DNA from: Takakia lepidozioides
Taxonomy: Eukaryota > Streptophyta > Takakiopsida > Takakiales > Takakiaceae
Length of the DNA stretch: 64,000 nt
Reading direction: 5' to 3'
NCBI GenBank assembly: GCA_030704615.1
Contig: CM060734.1
Span: 45,028,042 to 45,092,041, forward strand
Of this stretch, positions 21,151-33,115 are shown piece after piece. The notes under the pieces are model-generated. The model searched no databases. It was not told the origin of the DNA and saw only the letters and a list, made by a program, of their open reading frames with translations. The translations under genes were made by a program, and so were the position numbers. Within the stretch, counting starts at the first letter, position 1; each line of letters starts with the position of its first letter.

Positions 21151-24100
21151 ATGGCGACATCCTATGAAAGCTCCAGTTCCTCTACTATTGTGAGTCCAGT
21201 TTCTCCGGCCTGGCCCCTGGCGTCTCTCGATGGAAACCATGCAGGAAATCTCAGGTATGCTTCCAGCTGATGCGTCCTCTGCACCTTGCAATTAACTCAC
21301 TCCTCCTTCTTTCTCTGCCAAAAGAAGACGACTTCAGCTATGAGGGCCTCGAATGCTTAGCGACTTACCGTGTGCACCGTTTGGGAGTCGATTTCTTCAT
21401 GGTTTTAGTGGTTCCACTGTGCTGTTCTCATGGACCCTCTGGGCTTCCATAGACGTAATTTCTTCGAACTTCCTTCTTCTGTCCTTTAACAATAAGGTGC
21501 TCCTCACTCCTTAGATTCACCAAGAGATTTAATTGGACTTTGCTGGGAGCCCCACATTTTAGGGGCTATCTGCTCAAATATCCTTCCCGCACATTGTTGC
21601 AATTGGCAGCAAACATGGCATGGAACACCATGGCATGTCTCTTCCTCGAACTTCTTATGAACCACAGATAGCCACTTCTTTGCCCTCCTCTGTCAATCGC
21701 AGCTCTTTCTGCATCTAACTAGAGATCAAACTGACCTGTATCTGAGTCAGCTTGCTCTACACAAAGCTCAGTTAGGCCATTCATGAAAACATACAATTGA
21801 GACCTTAATGGCATATGCAGATCATTTCTATACTTTAACAAGCTAAAGCCTGTGTCCCTCCCACTGTCAGCTGAGAACTTTCAACTGGGCTATGGTACAT
21901 ATTTGAAACTTGTGGGTGCCTGACAATCGCATCTCATTATCCATCATCCTTTGTCTGTCAAGGGGCTACATGTGCCACCTCACTGCAGGCATCCATTTAA
22001 GCCCCATAAAGCAGGAACTGACGAAGAAAAGAAACAAAGGCGAGTGACTTTGGAGTACTTGTCTTTTTAACCACATCACCAGCTTAAGCCCATGAGTGGT
22101 AGTATAAAATCAGCATTGGTAAACACAGGGCACCTTCAAGAAATATGAGTTTTACCCACTGACATACCCATTACCTTACGATCTACATAGCTGATCTCCG
22201 ATTAGTTTATCACAAGCCATCACTGCGTGATAAAGGGATGCCAAGCGGTCTTTGCAGACTCACAGTGACCCATAATTGAAAGCATGTGCGAAGAGTGGTA
22301 GGGTGTCAACTCCTGCCTTTTCCCTCTTGTGAAGCACTGGATGTATTTGATACTGCAGGTCAATGAAAGATTCCACAGTAACTTTGGGGTCAATTCCAAT
22401 GACCTCACAACTCATTGAGAAGGGATGGAGCCACAGTTCCAATGTGTATCATGTGAAAGGTGCCTCAGTTGGGGAGAAAATTCTGGTGGTGAGCGACGAG
22501 AAGGTAGTGTGGATTGCATTCCCAGGCACCCATGATTACAAGGATGTTGTCACTGATTCAAAGTTCGGGGAGGTACAAATCACAGACCGCAAACTCAGTG
22601 AGAAAACCTGCAAAGAATACTATGGGTGTGGCTTTGATGGGCTCAATGACAACCATGGCAATCCAGTGTTGGTGCACAAGGGATTCCTACAGCGGTTTGT
22701 AGAGATCATGGAGAACAAGAAGCTGTACAATGAGGTGTGGTCTGCTTCCAGATCTTTTCTCTGATGTTCGGATAACTGGCAATTGAGGCTGACTTTCATG
22801 TGAGTTTCAATACATAGTAATTGATTCTGTGTTGTTACATGAGCGCCCTGGATCTCGTAAAGTGCCATACATCTAGTGAACAGTGCTTGGCATGAGGTCA
22901 GAGTGGCTGACTGCTTCGAGTCATCTGGCAAGTGCAGGTGGAGACAGCAAGAGTGGAAGGGAAGCAAGTAATTTTTACAGGTCACTCACTTGGTGGCGCG
23001 ATTGCCGTGCTGGCGACCTTGTGGCTGTTGAACCAACAAAAGAGCTCTGAATCAAGAAAACATGGAAAGCCGCCTTGTTGTCTGACATTTGGTGCACCCT
23101 TACTTGGTGACGCAAAGATGGCTGAGGCTGTTCGCCGCGAGCACTGGGCAGAGCAACTGTGCCACATTGTGTCACGGCATGACATTGTGCCACGCATTCT
23201 CCTGGCACCCCTGGATTCTCTTAAAAAACCATTGAAGGCTCTCATACCTTACTGGTTGACAAAAATGAATGCTGGTGAGTCCAAGGATCAGCCCCTCGAA
23301 AAGCAAGAGGTAGACAACTTGCTGGCTGTCGTGAAGGGGGGTTTGTCAGCAGTGGCAAACTCATTGCTAGGTGCTACCAAAAATGTATTCAAGAACAGCC
23401 CATACCGGCCTTTTGGCACCTTCATATTTTGCCACAAGACTGGTGCTGCAAGCTTGGACAACCCTGTCATGGTACTTCAGATGCTGTGGGTTACTCTGCA
23501 GGAGCATGACAGCAGTCCTGATACCAAGAGAAGCTCTTGCATAATGGAGCATGTACAATACGACAAACACGTTCAAGAGATGGGCGAGGTGAATGCTCCA
23601 GGCGTATGGGCTGGCATGGCTATACCTGATGCTCAAACCGTACCTCAAATGTCGGTACTAAAGGAGCTTCAAATAATTGGTGCTGGAGTCGAAGTGAGTC
23701 AAGACAACTGAATGCCAAGTCATTAGCATCTGATGATCTATAGGTGACTTATGGAAGTACTCCTTGCAATATGGGGATATTTCTCAACAGAGTGTGTTGG
23801 TAGTGTGAAGGCACTTTCACTCCTTCCTCCCTTTCTATCTCTGCATGAAGTATAAATGAAAGACAACATTTCTGGAACACTCTGCCTTGATTACGTATTT
23901 TGACTAATAGCATGGTAATGTCATGATGCAGGCTTTGCAAAGAGCTCCGACGACATCTCAAAACTTTCTCTCTCAGCAAATGGTGGTGGTTAATCAGCTA
24001 GTAAGGGACACTGAGCAGAGGCTTGCTATGAACAGTGCAGGTCGTGCTGCTGCATTCAGAAAGGTACAAGAGGCTATGGTTGAATTGGAGTGGTATAAGC

Positions 24101-24843
24101 ACAAATGTGAGGAGGAGGGAAGGCACTATTATGATGCTTGCAAAGAGAGGAGGGACCCAGAAGAACTGCAGGCTTCAAAAAATCGATTGCAGCTTGCTAA
24201 CTTCTGGGATGAGACGATAGAGCTGTACAACAAAAATCAGCTGCCTGATGATTTTCAGGTACAAAACAAGTGGGTGAATTCGGGGCATGCCTACCGTCTG
24301 TTGGTGGAGCCCCTAGACATTGCTAATTACTATCGCTTGGGGAAGCATGAAGACTCAGGACACTACAGGCATCATGGCAGGCCAGGGCGCTACAGAATTG
24401 TAGAAAGGTGGTGGCATGAAAAGAAACGAGATCACCCGCGATCCAAACCAGGAAGTTTGACTCGAGATTCTCTTTTGTGGGCCTGGCTTGAAGAGGCCCG
24501 GGAAGCTCTTGATGTACTGAACCATAACGCTGAGCACACCAGTCTTGAAGAGACAACCGAAGCTGCTGAGGCTATTGAGGAAACCCAATTGTTAACTGAA
24601 GCAATGGATACACTCGAGAAGTTTGAGAAACACGTTGGTGAGGAATATGACGCGCACAGAATAGCCGATGACTTGTTTATGAAGAAGTGCAGCTGGGTGG
24701 CCTGGTGGCGAGACTATCAAGCCACTAAAAGGTGCTTGAAATTTCCTTGGGATCATGCGAAACAATTTCATCAGCGCATGGAGAGAACATGGGTAAACAA
24801 TGACCGTGCTTCGGGTTCGTTTCAACCTCATCCGTCTTATTGA
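21151..24843 (+). CDS. EDS1-family protein: lipase-like plus EP domain, four exons
   Basis: EDS1-family proteins (EDS1, PAD4, SAG101) form heterodimers that relay TIR-receptor signals in plant immunity. Exons: 21151-21254, 22359-22734, 22938-23693, 23932-24843; all junctions are GT-AG and in phase, giving about 715 residues (Arabidopsis EDS1 has about 620). Exons 2-3 encode an alpha/beta-hydrolase domain: LVHKGFLQRF, the nucleophile elbow GHSLGGA (Ser about 177), SRHDIVPR (Asp about 242) and a candidate His about 365 (IMEHVQYDKH). PYRPFGTFIFC follows, as in EDS1. Exon 4 is the helical EP domain: VELEWYKHKCEEEGRHYYDA and YRLLVEPLDIANYYRLG. The Ser-Asp pair is kept, unlike SAG101, so EDS1 or PAD4 is likelier, but I cannot choose. 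Exon 1 (MATSYESSSS) is the least certain; its phase and Kozak context (TACATGG) fit. Confidence 0.88.
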
Positions 24844-25184
24844 TTGCTTTCCTTCTCAACCAGAAATACCAGTCACACGCAGCCTGGAGCATTTCATTTT
24901 CTTGTGCTCTGTCCTCTCTTGGAGTTATTGGAAATACCCCTTGGATAGCCAAATCAGGCAATTCAGGCAACTGCAAACTCCATCTGGAGAGCATCATCAT
25001 CGGAGAGTTGAAGGACTGTGTCAGTACCTATAGAGAGAGAAGACTTGTGGCGAAGCCTCGCACCTAAGAGCCACTTGGCCTGTGATCAGCACTAGAAGCC
25101 CCCGTTGTGGTGCACCCATTTTTGTAAGGTGTCAGAGCTTTTTTAGGCTGGGTATAAGCCAGTAAACCATCTTACCCTTCCTTT

Positions 25185-25440
25185 ATACTCAAAATTACTC
25201 TAGGTAGATGAACTCTACTGAAAATTGTTCCCACTACAAACTGATGGGGCACATAAAGAGCTTTCCAATGGTATCTTAATTTTCTAGAATGGTTACAAAA
25301 GAGGTACCAAAAGAGCAATATGGCTGGTGCGCCATGATGGGCACTTATTTTACTCAAATTACTCTAGGTAGATGAACACTATTGAAAGTTGTGCCAACTC
25401 CAAAGCGATGGGGGTACATAAAGAGCTTTCCAGTGGTATC
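25185..25440 (+). repeat. Tandem duplication of ~166 bp spacing
   Basis: Two copies of a block of about 95 bp starting CAAA.TTACTCTAGGTAGATG (25188 and 25354) and ending GCTTTCCA.TGGTATCTT. The second hAT element is inserted in the end of the second copy, whose GTATCTTT became the target duplication. Confidence 0.75.
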
Positions 25441-25443
25441 TTT

Positions 25444-26114
25444 CAGTGTTGGTTTGGTTTGTACAAAAATACGGGTATCAACCCGGTTATGCACCCGGGT
25501 ATGGAAGCCCCTACCAGCTGGTTCCAGATAGGAAGGAAATGCATAGAGTAACCTACCTGTAGGGTATGATTAGGATTTTGGCTCACCGTTGTTGATGTTG
25601 TTACTTGTTTTTTTCGTTGGAACTCTGTCGTTGGTATCGCTCAATGCGCGTAGCCTAGAGATGGCGGAAGATGGTTTTGTTTCTGTTTGTATTAGTGCTC
25701 TGTCGCATTCAGCATTAGTCTTTGTGGCTGAAAAGAAAAACAATGGCACTGAAAATGGTTATAAATGCAAGGCCAAAAGTTTCCATATGCATGTTATAAT
25801 GTTCAGCGCACTCAGCAGCCGCCGAAGTGCGCACTTCAGCTTTTTAAAAAAATTATTAAAAAAAAATGAGTGCTTCTCTCTGAAATGTAAATTTTTGATA
25901 CTTTACCCGAAGTTGATATCAGCAGGTATCAAGGTTTTCAGACACTTGTTGATACCAAGTCTGCAAAAGTGAAATGTTGGCATTATCGATACCCTACAAG
26001 TAACAAAATCTGGGTTTTTATTATTATTGCATACCCGTGTTTGGGACATCTCTAAATTTTTATACTACCAAGACCCTCTTGGTATCTCCAAAACACGATA
26101 CCAGACCAACACTG
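25444..26114. mobile_element. Second non-autonomous hAT transposon
   Basis: 671 bp with termini CAGTGTTGGTTTGG and CCAGACCAACACTG and a perfect 8-bp duplication GTATCTTT (25436-25443 and 26115-26122). The arms carry many GGTATC/GATACC and ACCCGG words. The open frame at 25589-25972 does not look like a transposase. It shares the outer CAGTGTTGG with the element at 18.69 kb but has different subterminal words. Confidence 0.9.
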
Positions 26115-26122
26115 GTATCTTT

Positions 26123-26885
26123 ACCTTCTCAAATGTTTACAATCCCTTGTACCAAGAGAGGGGGGTGGGCCAACTCATGCAACCTCCTACGATAGCTCCA
26201 CTCGAGGATCATAAAAATTGGGCCATAAGAATGGGCAGTAAGACAGTTTGGGGCAGGAGAGTGCTAACATGAATTAAGTGTAGTGAGCTCTCATCCAACA
26301 ATACTGGTATTTGCTGGTGTTAGCTGCAGTTTAGTGAAGAATTTCATGCTACTATTCCCTACCTGCAATTTTTCATTTTGCACACATCGAGTTTGTGTAA
26401 TGGTGCTTAGACATATTCTTAGCGATGTTAGTTTGTTTCACATATATCAATGTTGCTGTTGCTATATTGCTTGAAAGCTTGCTCATGTATCTTCTGCCGT
26501 TTTTGGGCTGGATGGCAGTTGAAGGTAGGTGACCAAGTCCGGCCAAGCCAGTGTATGCATCTTCTGCTCAGGCATTTGGAAGTCTACTTAGACTTTGCAG
26601 TTTTGTGCATTTTTGTAACAGCATCGGATTAGATTATGGAACAGATCTCTTAACATTAAGTCACGTTGTATTTGAATCGATATTCCAATTTCAAATATGC
26701 TTTCATGTTTCAATGGTGTTTTCGTATGCTTTCAATGGTGCTTTTGTGTTTCAATGCTACGGACATGTACACGACTACCTCCTATCCACAGAGCCTCCGC
26801 TACGTGCCACTTTCACCCCTCGTGTTTGCCCATACTCGTGCCACGTGCAGTATCCAGAGTACGCCAAGTGGGATTCCCGCCCAAT
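26123..26885. other. Intergenic DNA before the PPR mosaic
   Basis: Low-complexity, T-rich sequence with a local repeat of 'TTTCAATGGTG' words near 26700-26750. No gene recognised. Confidence 0.4.
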
Positions 26886-26889
26886 GTGT

Positions 26890-27245
26890 TTTTGGAATTG
26901 TACCATATGTCATCCTGAACCCGCCCTGGTGGACATGGATGCAAAATGTGGGTGCATTAAGGATGCGAAGGGGTGAAGCCCAACCACATCACATTTTTTG
27001 TTTGTTTGCAATGCGTGTGCAAGCCTGGGAGCTCTGGAAAAGGGGGGAAGAGGTCCATGGTGACATCGTCAAAGCTGGAATTGTACCAGATGTCATCCTG
27101 AACACTGCCCTAGTGGACATGGATGCAAAATGTGGGTGCATTAAGGATGTGAAGGGTTTTCAACACTATGGCTGACCGAGATGTGGTGTCCTGAACGCGA
27201 CGCTTGCAGGGTATGCACAGCAGGGGCGCTGGATGGAGGTCTGCT
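26890..27245 (+). pseudogene. PPR gene fragment
   Basis: PLS-type PPR motifs in several frames: VPDVILNTALVDMDAKCGCI (27088-27150), preceded by a diverged second copy of the same block (26915-26960), and followed by a frame with YAQQGR (about 27210). Close to the PPR units at 38.6-39.6 kb. Frameshifts and a stop (CTGA in place of TGGA near 27193) show it is dead. Confidence 0.75.
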
Positions 27246-27396
27246 TCTGGAAGGTACTTCTTTGTGATGCAGTGCAAAGCTTGTAGATAGATGAAGGACA
27301 CTTGTCAAAGGCACAATGTAGACAACCTCTTGTGGCAATTCGTATAGCCTAGCGCAAATATGTGAGAGCTCCAAAAGTAGGTTGCCTTCTTACTGG

Positions 27397-27571
27397 CTGC
27401 TGTTCCTGAAGTACTGTCACTCGTGTTTTAGGTTGAGGCTGCAAGGCTGCACCATACTGAGGCTGCCAAAACTCTGTTGCTACTTCCGTGGGTGCGGGAT
27501 GAAGGTGTACATGACCAATAGGACTGCAGGTGTTTGTCTTTGTATTATTTTTCAAATGAGTGATGGTGGGG
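27397..27571 (+). repeat. 175-bp inverted repeat, left copy
   Basis: Matches the reverse complement of 32633-32807 with about three differences by eye. A possible exon is visible inside it (VEAARLHHTEAAKTLLLLPW after a TTTTAG acceptor), of unknown origin. The two copies face each other across 5.06 kb. Confidence 0.9.
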
Positions 27572-27825
27572 TGTTGTGCAGTGTGTTTACTCCTCTTCTC
27601 ATATGAGCTTCACCGTCGGCTCCACTCAAGTGACGACTCTTCTCACATCTCAGTTGTGCACGGTCTTCTCCTCAGACCCACTCCTCAACTTTATCTGCTT
27701 CCCTACAGATTGAGTGCTTAATGTTGCATCGTAGCATATGTGTTCAATATGTGAATCTTTCCGTAATGACGTTGTCAGGACTGTGCTGGTTACACTTAAC
27801 GAAGTCCAATCAAAATAGCACTTAC

Positions 27826-27981
27826 AACAAGCTCAAATGCCCCACGGTTTTCTTCATTCCGAGGGAAGCCATCAATCAGAAACTTATCCTTGCTGCTCTC
27901 CTCCATAGTCTTTTGGAGAAGCTTCACCGTCACTTCTGATGGGACGATCTTTCCCTCTTTAATCATATTCTGTATCATTGT
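27826..27981 (-). pseudogene. UMP-CMP kinase middle exon, minus strand
   Basis: Minus-strand reading gives [20 protein letters not shown] and [19 protein letters not shown] followed by a GTAAG donor. This is the NMP-binding and IDGFPR part of eukaryotic UMP-CMP kinase (adenylate kinase family), which makes UDP/CDP from UMP/CMP and ATP. The next exons of the gene, in matching phase, lie at 33381-33461 and 33702-33809 on the plus strand. The exon is well conserved although separated from its partners. Confidence 0.85.
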
Positions 27982-27989
27982 TTGCCAAC

Positions 27990-29130
27990 AGCCAAGTGAT
28001 TGAATGAATAGGTCAATCCATAAAGATATTGTTTTAACAGAACATAGAGGCCTCTCATTTTTCAACCTTGCCAAAACTCTTGAATCGGCAAATAGACATC
28101 TTATATAGGGCCACACATCCTGTGGTAGACACTCATGCTAGCTTCCCAAAGTTTCCAGGAAAGCATACAAGACGCATGGCATGACAAGAGTTCCAAAAGA
28201 TGATACATACCCATTTTCCGAGCCACCGTGTTCCGGGCATGGTTCGAACGTGGTTGCAGATGGAACAAATTTTCAATTTACCGACCTTGATGACTTTGTA
28301 TTAGTAGTAGTGGGACACTCACACGCCAAGAACATGTATACTGCCTAGAGCTACGAGTCGAACTGGTTGAGATGGGTTAGGCTGCCACTGTCATCTCACC
28401 GAAAGCTTATGACAAATTTTGTAATTCCAGATTGAGGGGCTAAAACAGTATCACTTGAGGTGGAGCATTCAACTATCCATGCTCTGTGAGATTGTTGCGA
28501 AACTATTTATCTTTTATTGGGGACAAGTTGGAAGGCAAATGCGTGGTTTGCAAATGTTAAGCCCTGGCTATCAAAGTAAATTTGAATCATTCTCATGCTC
28601 ACAGTAGAGTGATCTCTGATGCACATAGACCAATCAATTGACACTAGGCGTCATGTGTAGCTTGAATTTAAAGATCACTTAAGAGTTCCTTAAAAGCAGG
28701 CCTGAATGAATGTTGGCAAATGTTGAATGTTTGTCACATCCTTGTCACTGTTGGGAAACAGCCAAGCTTGTGCTTGTTGTTGGTTGTCGAGGAGTTGTCT
28801 CCACTGAAAACCGTCTCCAATTTGCAGTCATTGATACCACTCTGCACACTCGGATTGCATCTAGATATTGAAGCATCTTTGAGTTTGTTGTTTCCAAGCC
28901 TACCCCATCATGTAACCATGGGCATGGTATTTCCAATTTTTGCAAGTCTTCCTTCTTCATGCATGTGGGAGGTTGTCTGTGACTGACTGAGGTTTCCTTC
29001 TTCAGACTGCTCTGACATTAGCCTGTAAGTTTGGCACCATTCAGTTTTGTAGATCGTGAAGAATATGTTCTAACATGTTTACTTAGGGTTCTTAGGGTAA
29101 CATGACTGAAAAATACAAGGACATGTGTAG
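27990..29130. other. No gene recognised
   Basis: Spacer between kinase pieces. I looked on both strands for a P-loop exon (GGPGSGKGTQ-like) and did not find one. The frame at 28720-28986 is leucine-rich but not a clear LRR. Confidence 0.35.
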
Positions 29131-29208
29131 AGGCAGACAACTGAAACTGAAGATAGTTCGGCACCCGCAGTGACAACTTCCAAGAACCAAAGGGTGGTGT
29201 TTGTTCTG
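29131..29208 (+). pseudogene. Possible UMP-CMP kinase first-strand exon
   Basis: After a GTGTAG acceptor an open stretch ends SKNQRVVFVLG followed by GTAAGT. VVFVLG immediately before a donor is how plant UMP-CMP kinases begin their core, the next exon supplying the P-loop GGPGSGKGTQ. That P-loop exon is not found. The exon is on the opposite strand to the piece at 27.83-27.98 kb. Confidence 0.45.
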
Positions 29209-29209
29209 G

Positions 29210-30600
29210 GTAAGTAACATGATTGTCAAGTCTGTAGAGATTAGATATAAGGGGTTCTTGAGCTTTTTATGTTCCTGCTACGAGACTGAATGGAGCACTG
29301 AATTCACTTGCTAGGTTGAGGGTGTGATTTGATTGAATCTTCACTGTGACTTTGAGGACATTGTTCCCATGGATCTTGATCATTCTGGAGCCAGGCATGG
29401 GTTTGTGAGAAGTCAGCGTACATTTGTCATAGTTGAGAGAGGAGACAGAAAGAAAGGAAAAAAGAAGCACAATATGGTCTATACAGAGTCTGTGCCGTCT
29501 TGTGTGCACATGTGGACCTGGAAGTGGAAAATGCACTCAATGTTCCATGTGTACCCGTCTCTGCCGCGCTCTCTCTCACAATCACACAAACACATAAATC
29601 TGGCCCTCTTGGATGAATCTGGACCCACACTCTATCCCTTCTCCTTCAGCTATCCATGCATCTGCACAAATCATGCATTCATCTTTTCCCTTGCTGCTAA
29701 CAGCTGACAATGACAACCTAGGAAACACCCAATCACACTAGTTCCTATGCTGAATTGCGTCTGCTACTCTCTGTCATCTAGCAGGGATTCAAGTTTTTGC
29801 CTCGGTTGTCCCACCATTGACTGGGGTCAACAAATTATTCATTCCACACCTTCTCTCTGTCACCTGCTTTTGGATATTTTCCTGTTATCACATTGGCAGT
29901 ATCATGTCAAAGTCACTCCAAACCAGATTCACTCAACCAGCTAACTTGCAGAATTCAACATGGAAATTTAGGGCCGACAAGAGGAAAAAACAGGGTGAAA
30001 TGTATTGAAGAAGTTGCCTTCATTAGCAGTTCCTTGTTCTACATTTGTGCCGCTGCCGCTGCTGTTTCCAGTTGACCATCTACCCAACGACCTAACTTAC
30101 AAAATTCAATATGCATCTCTGTCCTTGACCTTGTGTCATGACCCATAGAGGATTTGACCGAGCATCAACCCAAAAGGACCTCTTGTGTGTGTTGTTTGTG
30201 TCTGTAGTCAGGTAATGTCAGATTGATCTGTGAGAACCACCACGGTGCATCTGAGCAGGTAGAGATTGAACACGGCCTGCTACGACCAAGCTGACTCTCC
30301 CAAGAACCTTGCAAACATCAGGAAGAATACCAAATCATGGTACTGACAGAAGCCAAGAGCCCACCTGCAAACAAACTTCTTCAGTGTACATTAAGAAAAA
30401 ACGACACCCTTCCCCCATCATTTGCTTGATCCTTCATCTGCCAAGACAATCTCTTCAGCAAGTCTTCAGATTAGCATGGATTTCCTCAATTCGTTGAGAG
30501 CTTGCAGCTTGCAAGGTGATCGATGGCGGAAAACGCAGATCAAGATCGGGCATTTCGGGCAGTTCCGTAAACGTTGGCGCGACAATTTCTATTGGCGTAT
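29210..30600. other. No gene recognised
   Basis: Contains short open frames only (for example 29333-29707 and 30309-30497). No repeat or family match seen. Confidence 0.35.
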
Positions 30601-30609
30601 TTCGGGCGG

Positions 30610-31325
30610 GCAGTCCAGGCAGACTGACGAAATTTGACGACGAAACGTGGTGATGATGACGTGGCGACGAAAACGTGGCACTATGGCACCCTATTCCTAC
30701 TCTACACTAAACTAGCTTCCGACCTTCTGTCGTCGCTAGAACTAGGGCTTCGCGTTGCTCTGCACTACTAGAGACGAATTCTGAGAACAAAGTTCAATTT
30801 TTCACAAAAAAAAGGGTGGGTCATCCCTGCGGTGTTACTTGAAGAGGTCCCGTGTTTTGTTTTTTCTGAAGAAAATGGCGGATCTGCATTTCAATGTTCA
30901 ATTTTCACAAGCCGCATCAATCAATAACAACATACCCAAATACCCTTACATTCACTATATGAACTTCCAAGCATCCACCATGGGATTGGATCTTGGTGGG
31001 TTAAGGCTAGCTTTTGACAATATTCATGCACGTTCGTCAAGGGCTCCATCAAAAGCCACATCACGAGAAACAAACAAACATGTCCAAATTTAAGTTGTTG
31101 TTCTCAGCTCAGCATGGATTTCCTTAGTTCTGGGATGCAACTTGTCATCTACAACAAAGGTGTGCACCCTGTTGCCAACCTCAATGCAGCAGCGACCTGG
31201 CTCCTTTCTAACCCCTCTGACCTTCATCATTCTTCTCACCTTTGCAGTATCATCTCACCTGCCAGCTGCAGCATAGATGTTTGATAGCAACACATAAGTC
31301 GCGGCATCCTGTTCATCCCACTTGA
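30610..31325 (-). repeat. PPR segmental duplication, copy A (inverted)
   Basis: Reverse complement of blocks found in copies B (34.09-35.30 kb) and C (39.99-41.07 kb). The conserved part at 30730-31093 includes the frame MADLHFNVQF..NFQASTMGLDLGGLRLAF, which is on the plus strand here and on the minus strand in B and C. Relative to B and C, about 450 bp between the PPR E region and the word 'TTAAATTTGGACAT' are deleted. Confidence 0.8.
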
Positions 31326-32030
31326 GGACAGATGTTGCCGCACGTTCAGCCATCTCCACATTGCCATGGATTCTGCAGGCACCAAGCAAGGCCTGAACCA
31401 CACCACAACATCTGGATTGATTGGCATTTTATTAATGAGGTCCACTGCCTCATCCAGTTGTACCACACGTCCAAGAAGGTCCACCATGCAGCCAAAGTGC
31501 TTTACTGTCGGAGTGACACCATGATCTTGACTCAGGGAATCAAAGTAGCGTCTTCCTTCATTCAGTAGGCCAGTGTGGCTGCATGCAGAGAGAACACATA
31601 TAAACGTGATACTGTCCGGCTTCAAACATTGCAAATGCACACAAACGTGATGTGGTTGCACTTCACCCCTTCTCCCATCATTTGCTCATAGGTCTCCAAG
31701 GCCTCCATCCCGCGCCCCCGCTGTGCATATCCTGCAAGCATGGCGTTCCATGACACCAAATCTTGTTCAGCCATATTGTTGAACACTCCCTCCACATCCT
31801 CAATGCTCCCACATTTGGCATACATGTCCATGAGGGTATTGTTCAGAATCACATCTGGTACATTTCCAGCTTTGGCAATGCAACCATGCACCATAGCGAC
31901 GAAATAGCCTAGATAATAAGTTGCTGCAAATGGGGACCGTCCCTCTTCGCCACAAATAGATGCTGAAAGGAAGAGGTCATCCAGGTAGAACCTGCAAAGG
32001 CCACACCAGCTGCTCACACTCCACTTCATT
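31236..32030 (-). pseudogene. PPR pseudogene with E domain (copy A)
   Basis: Minus strand: KAGNVPDVILNNTLMDMYAK, NNMAEQDLVSWNAMLAGYAQ, EALETYEQMMGEGVK, then after a frameshift near 31625 DSITFICVLSACSHTGLLNE, YFDSLSQDHGVTPTVKHFG, CMVDLLGRVV and NKMPINPDVVVW. These are P1-L1-S1/P2-L2-S2-E1 motifs of organellar RNA-editing PPR proteins, about 35 residues each. At least two frameshifts break it (about 31625 and 31390), and the N-terminus is absent. Confidence 0.82.
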
Positions 32031-32300
32031 GCCTAGCCATGGGAAAAACCAACAAGTTAGAAAGAATCTGTCCAAGCCTTCTGGCACTAGCCATCCTCCT
32101 CACCAAATATTTCTCCTGCATTGATATGTCTAATCCACAAATCTCACTTTTCTTGTACAATGACTGTCAGGCTGGGATGGAGACAAATGATTTAAGGTAA
32201 GAAGATTTTAGGTTTCTGTCTAACAACAATTGGAGACTATCACTCTTCAACCCACCCTCATCTGTCACAGTCATAGAGAGCAAGATGAGAAGTGACCAAC

Positions 32301-32433
32301 CAGTGCTATATGCTCCGTTCAGACCACGAGCCAAATAGCGAGTGCCAGGATGCAGACGGCTCCGTCGGGCAGTGAGTGCCACTGTTACTTGTCGGTCCTT
32401 GGCATCAGGGAATGACCGCGACTCTGCGAGACC
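32301..32433 (-). pseudogene. Isolated SAC-domain phosphoinositide phosphatase exon (SAC9-like)
   Basis: A 133-bp exon with a GGGCAG acceptor and a GTTGGT donor encodes VTVALTARRSRLHPGTRYLA then RGLNGAYST. The 'ARRSR..PGTRYL.RG' block is the conserved N-terminal part of SAC domains, and the LHPGTRYLARG form is what I recall for plant SAC9. The catalytic CX5R motif would lie in later exons, which I do not find on either strand nearby. It is therefore a stray exon, not a gene. Confidence 0.7.
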
Positions 32434-32632
32434 CTGCCCGCACAAGTAAACTAAAAACTTACTGCCTATGCTAATTCACTGCCCACACAAGTAAACCCGA
32501 CACTGATAATTGCACTGGACATCACCTGCTAATACACAGAGCGAACAATTAGTGTTTGGCACTGCTACAGCAAATCCCAGACGTCTGTCTACTAGACTAG
32601 TCACACACAGATTGAGCAAATCTGGAAGAGAA

Positions 32633-32807
32633 CCCCACCATCACTCATTTGAAAAATAATACAAAGACAAACACCTGCAGTCCTATTGGTCATGTACACC
32701 TTCATCCCACACCCACGGAAGTAGCAACAGAGTTTTGGTAGCCTCAGTATGGTGCAGCCTTGCAGCCTCAACCTAAAACACGAGTGACAGTACTTTAGGA
32801 ACAGCAG
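32633..32807 (-). repeat. 175-bp inverted repeat, right copy
   Basis: Reverse complement of 27397-27571. Immediately beyond it (32812 onward, minus strand) is PPR coding sequence, so a minus-strand frame runs from PPR into the repeat. Confidence 0.9.
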
Positions 32808-32811
32808 AATG

Positions 32812-33115
32812 GAAATGAACGTGACCTTGCTGGGCGTTATGCCTTCCCGTATCATCTGCTCATACATCTCAAAAGCCTCCATCATCGCACTCCATGAGAC
32901 CACATTTCATTGAGACGTTTTGTCAAAAACTTGTCTGGCATCGTTCAAGCTCCCATACTTGGCATACATATCGACAAGGGCAGTCTCCAGAATGATGTCA
33001 GCTTATGGACCTCTGTACCTTTTTCCAGGGCTCCTAGGCTGGCACAAGCATTGAGAACAGAAATGAATGTAATAATGTTGGGTGTCACACCTCATGAGAA
33101 GCACATTGCTTAGCT
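32812..33115 (-). pseudogene. PPR gene fragment
   Basis: Minus strand: NIITFISVLNACASLGALEK near 33020-33080, then a frame-shifted LVDMYAKYGSLNDA (about 32930-32975), VVSWSAMMEAFEMYEQMIREG and ITPSKVTFIS. Typical PLS PPR motifs with frame changes; it ends abruptly at the 175-bp repeat. Confidence 0.75.

Noticed and set aside
20878-21270. Longer 130-codon frame over EDS1 exon 1
   Set aside because: The part before the ATG at 21151 has no similarity to the family and would lie in the 5' untranslated region.
28720-28986. Leucine-rich frame resembling an LRR
   Set aside because: No regular LxxLxLxx spacing, and there are stops on both sides.
29333-29707. 124-codon plus-strand frame
   Set aside because: No recognisable domain, no splice context, and the composition matches the surrounding spacer.
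30839-31093. Frame MADLHFNVQF... found three times (also 34879-35148 and 40728-41120, minus)
   Set aside because: It is present because the DNA block is duplicated. Codon changes between copies do not look constrained, and no family match is known, so I do not call it a gene.
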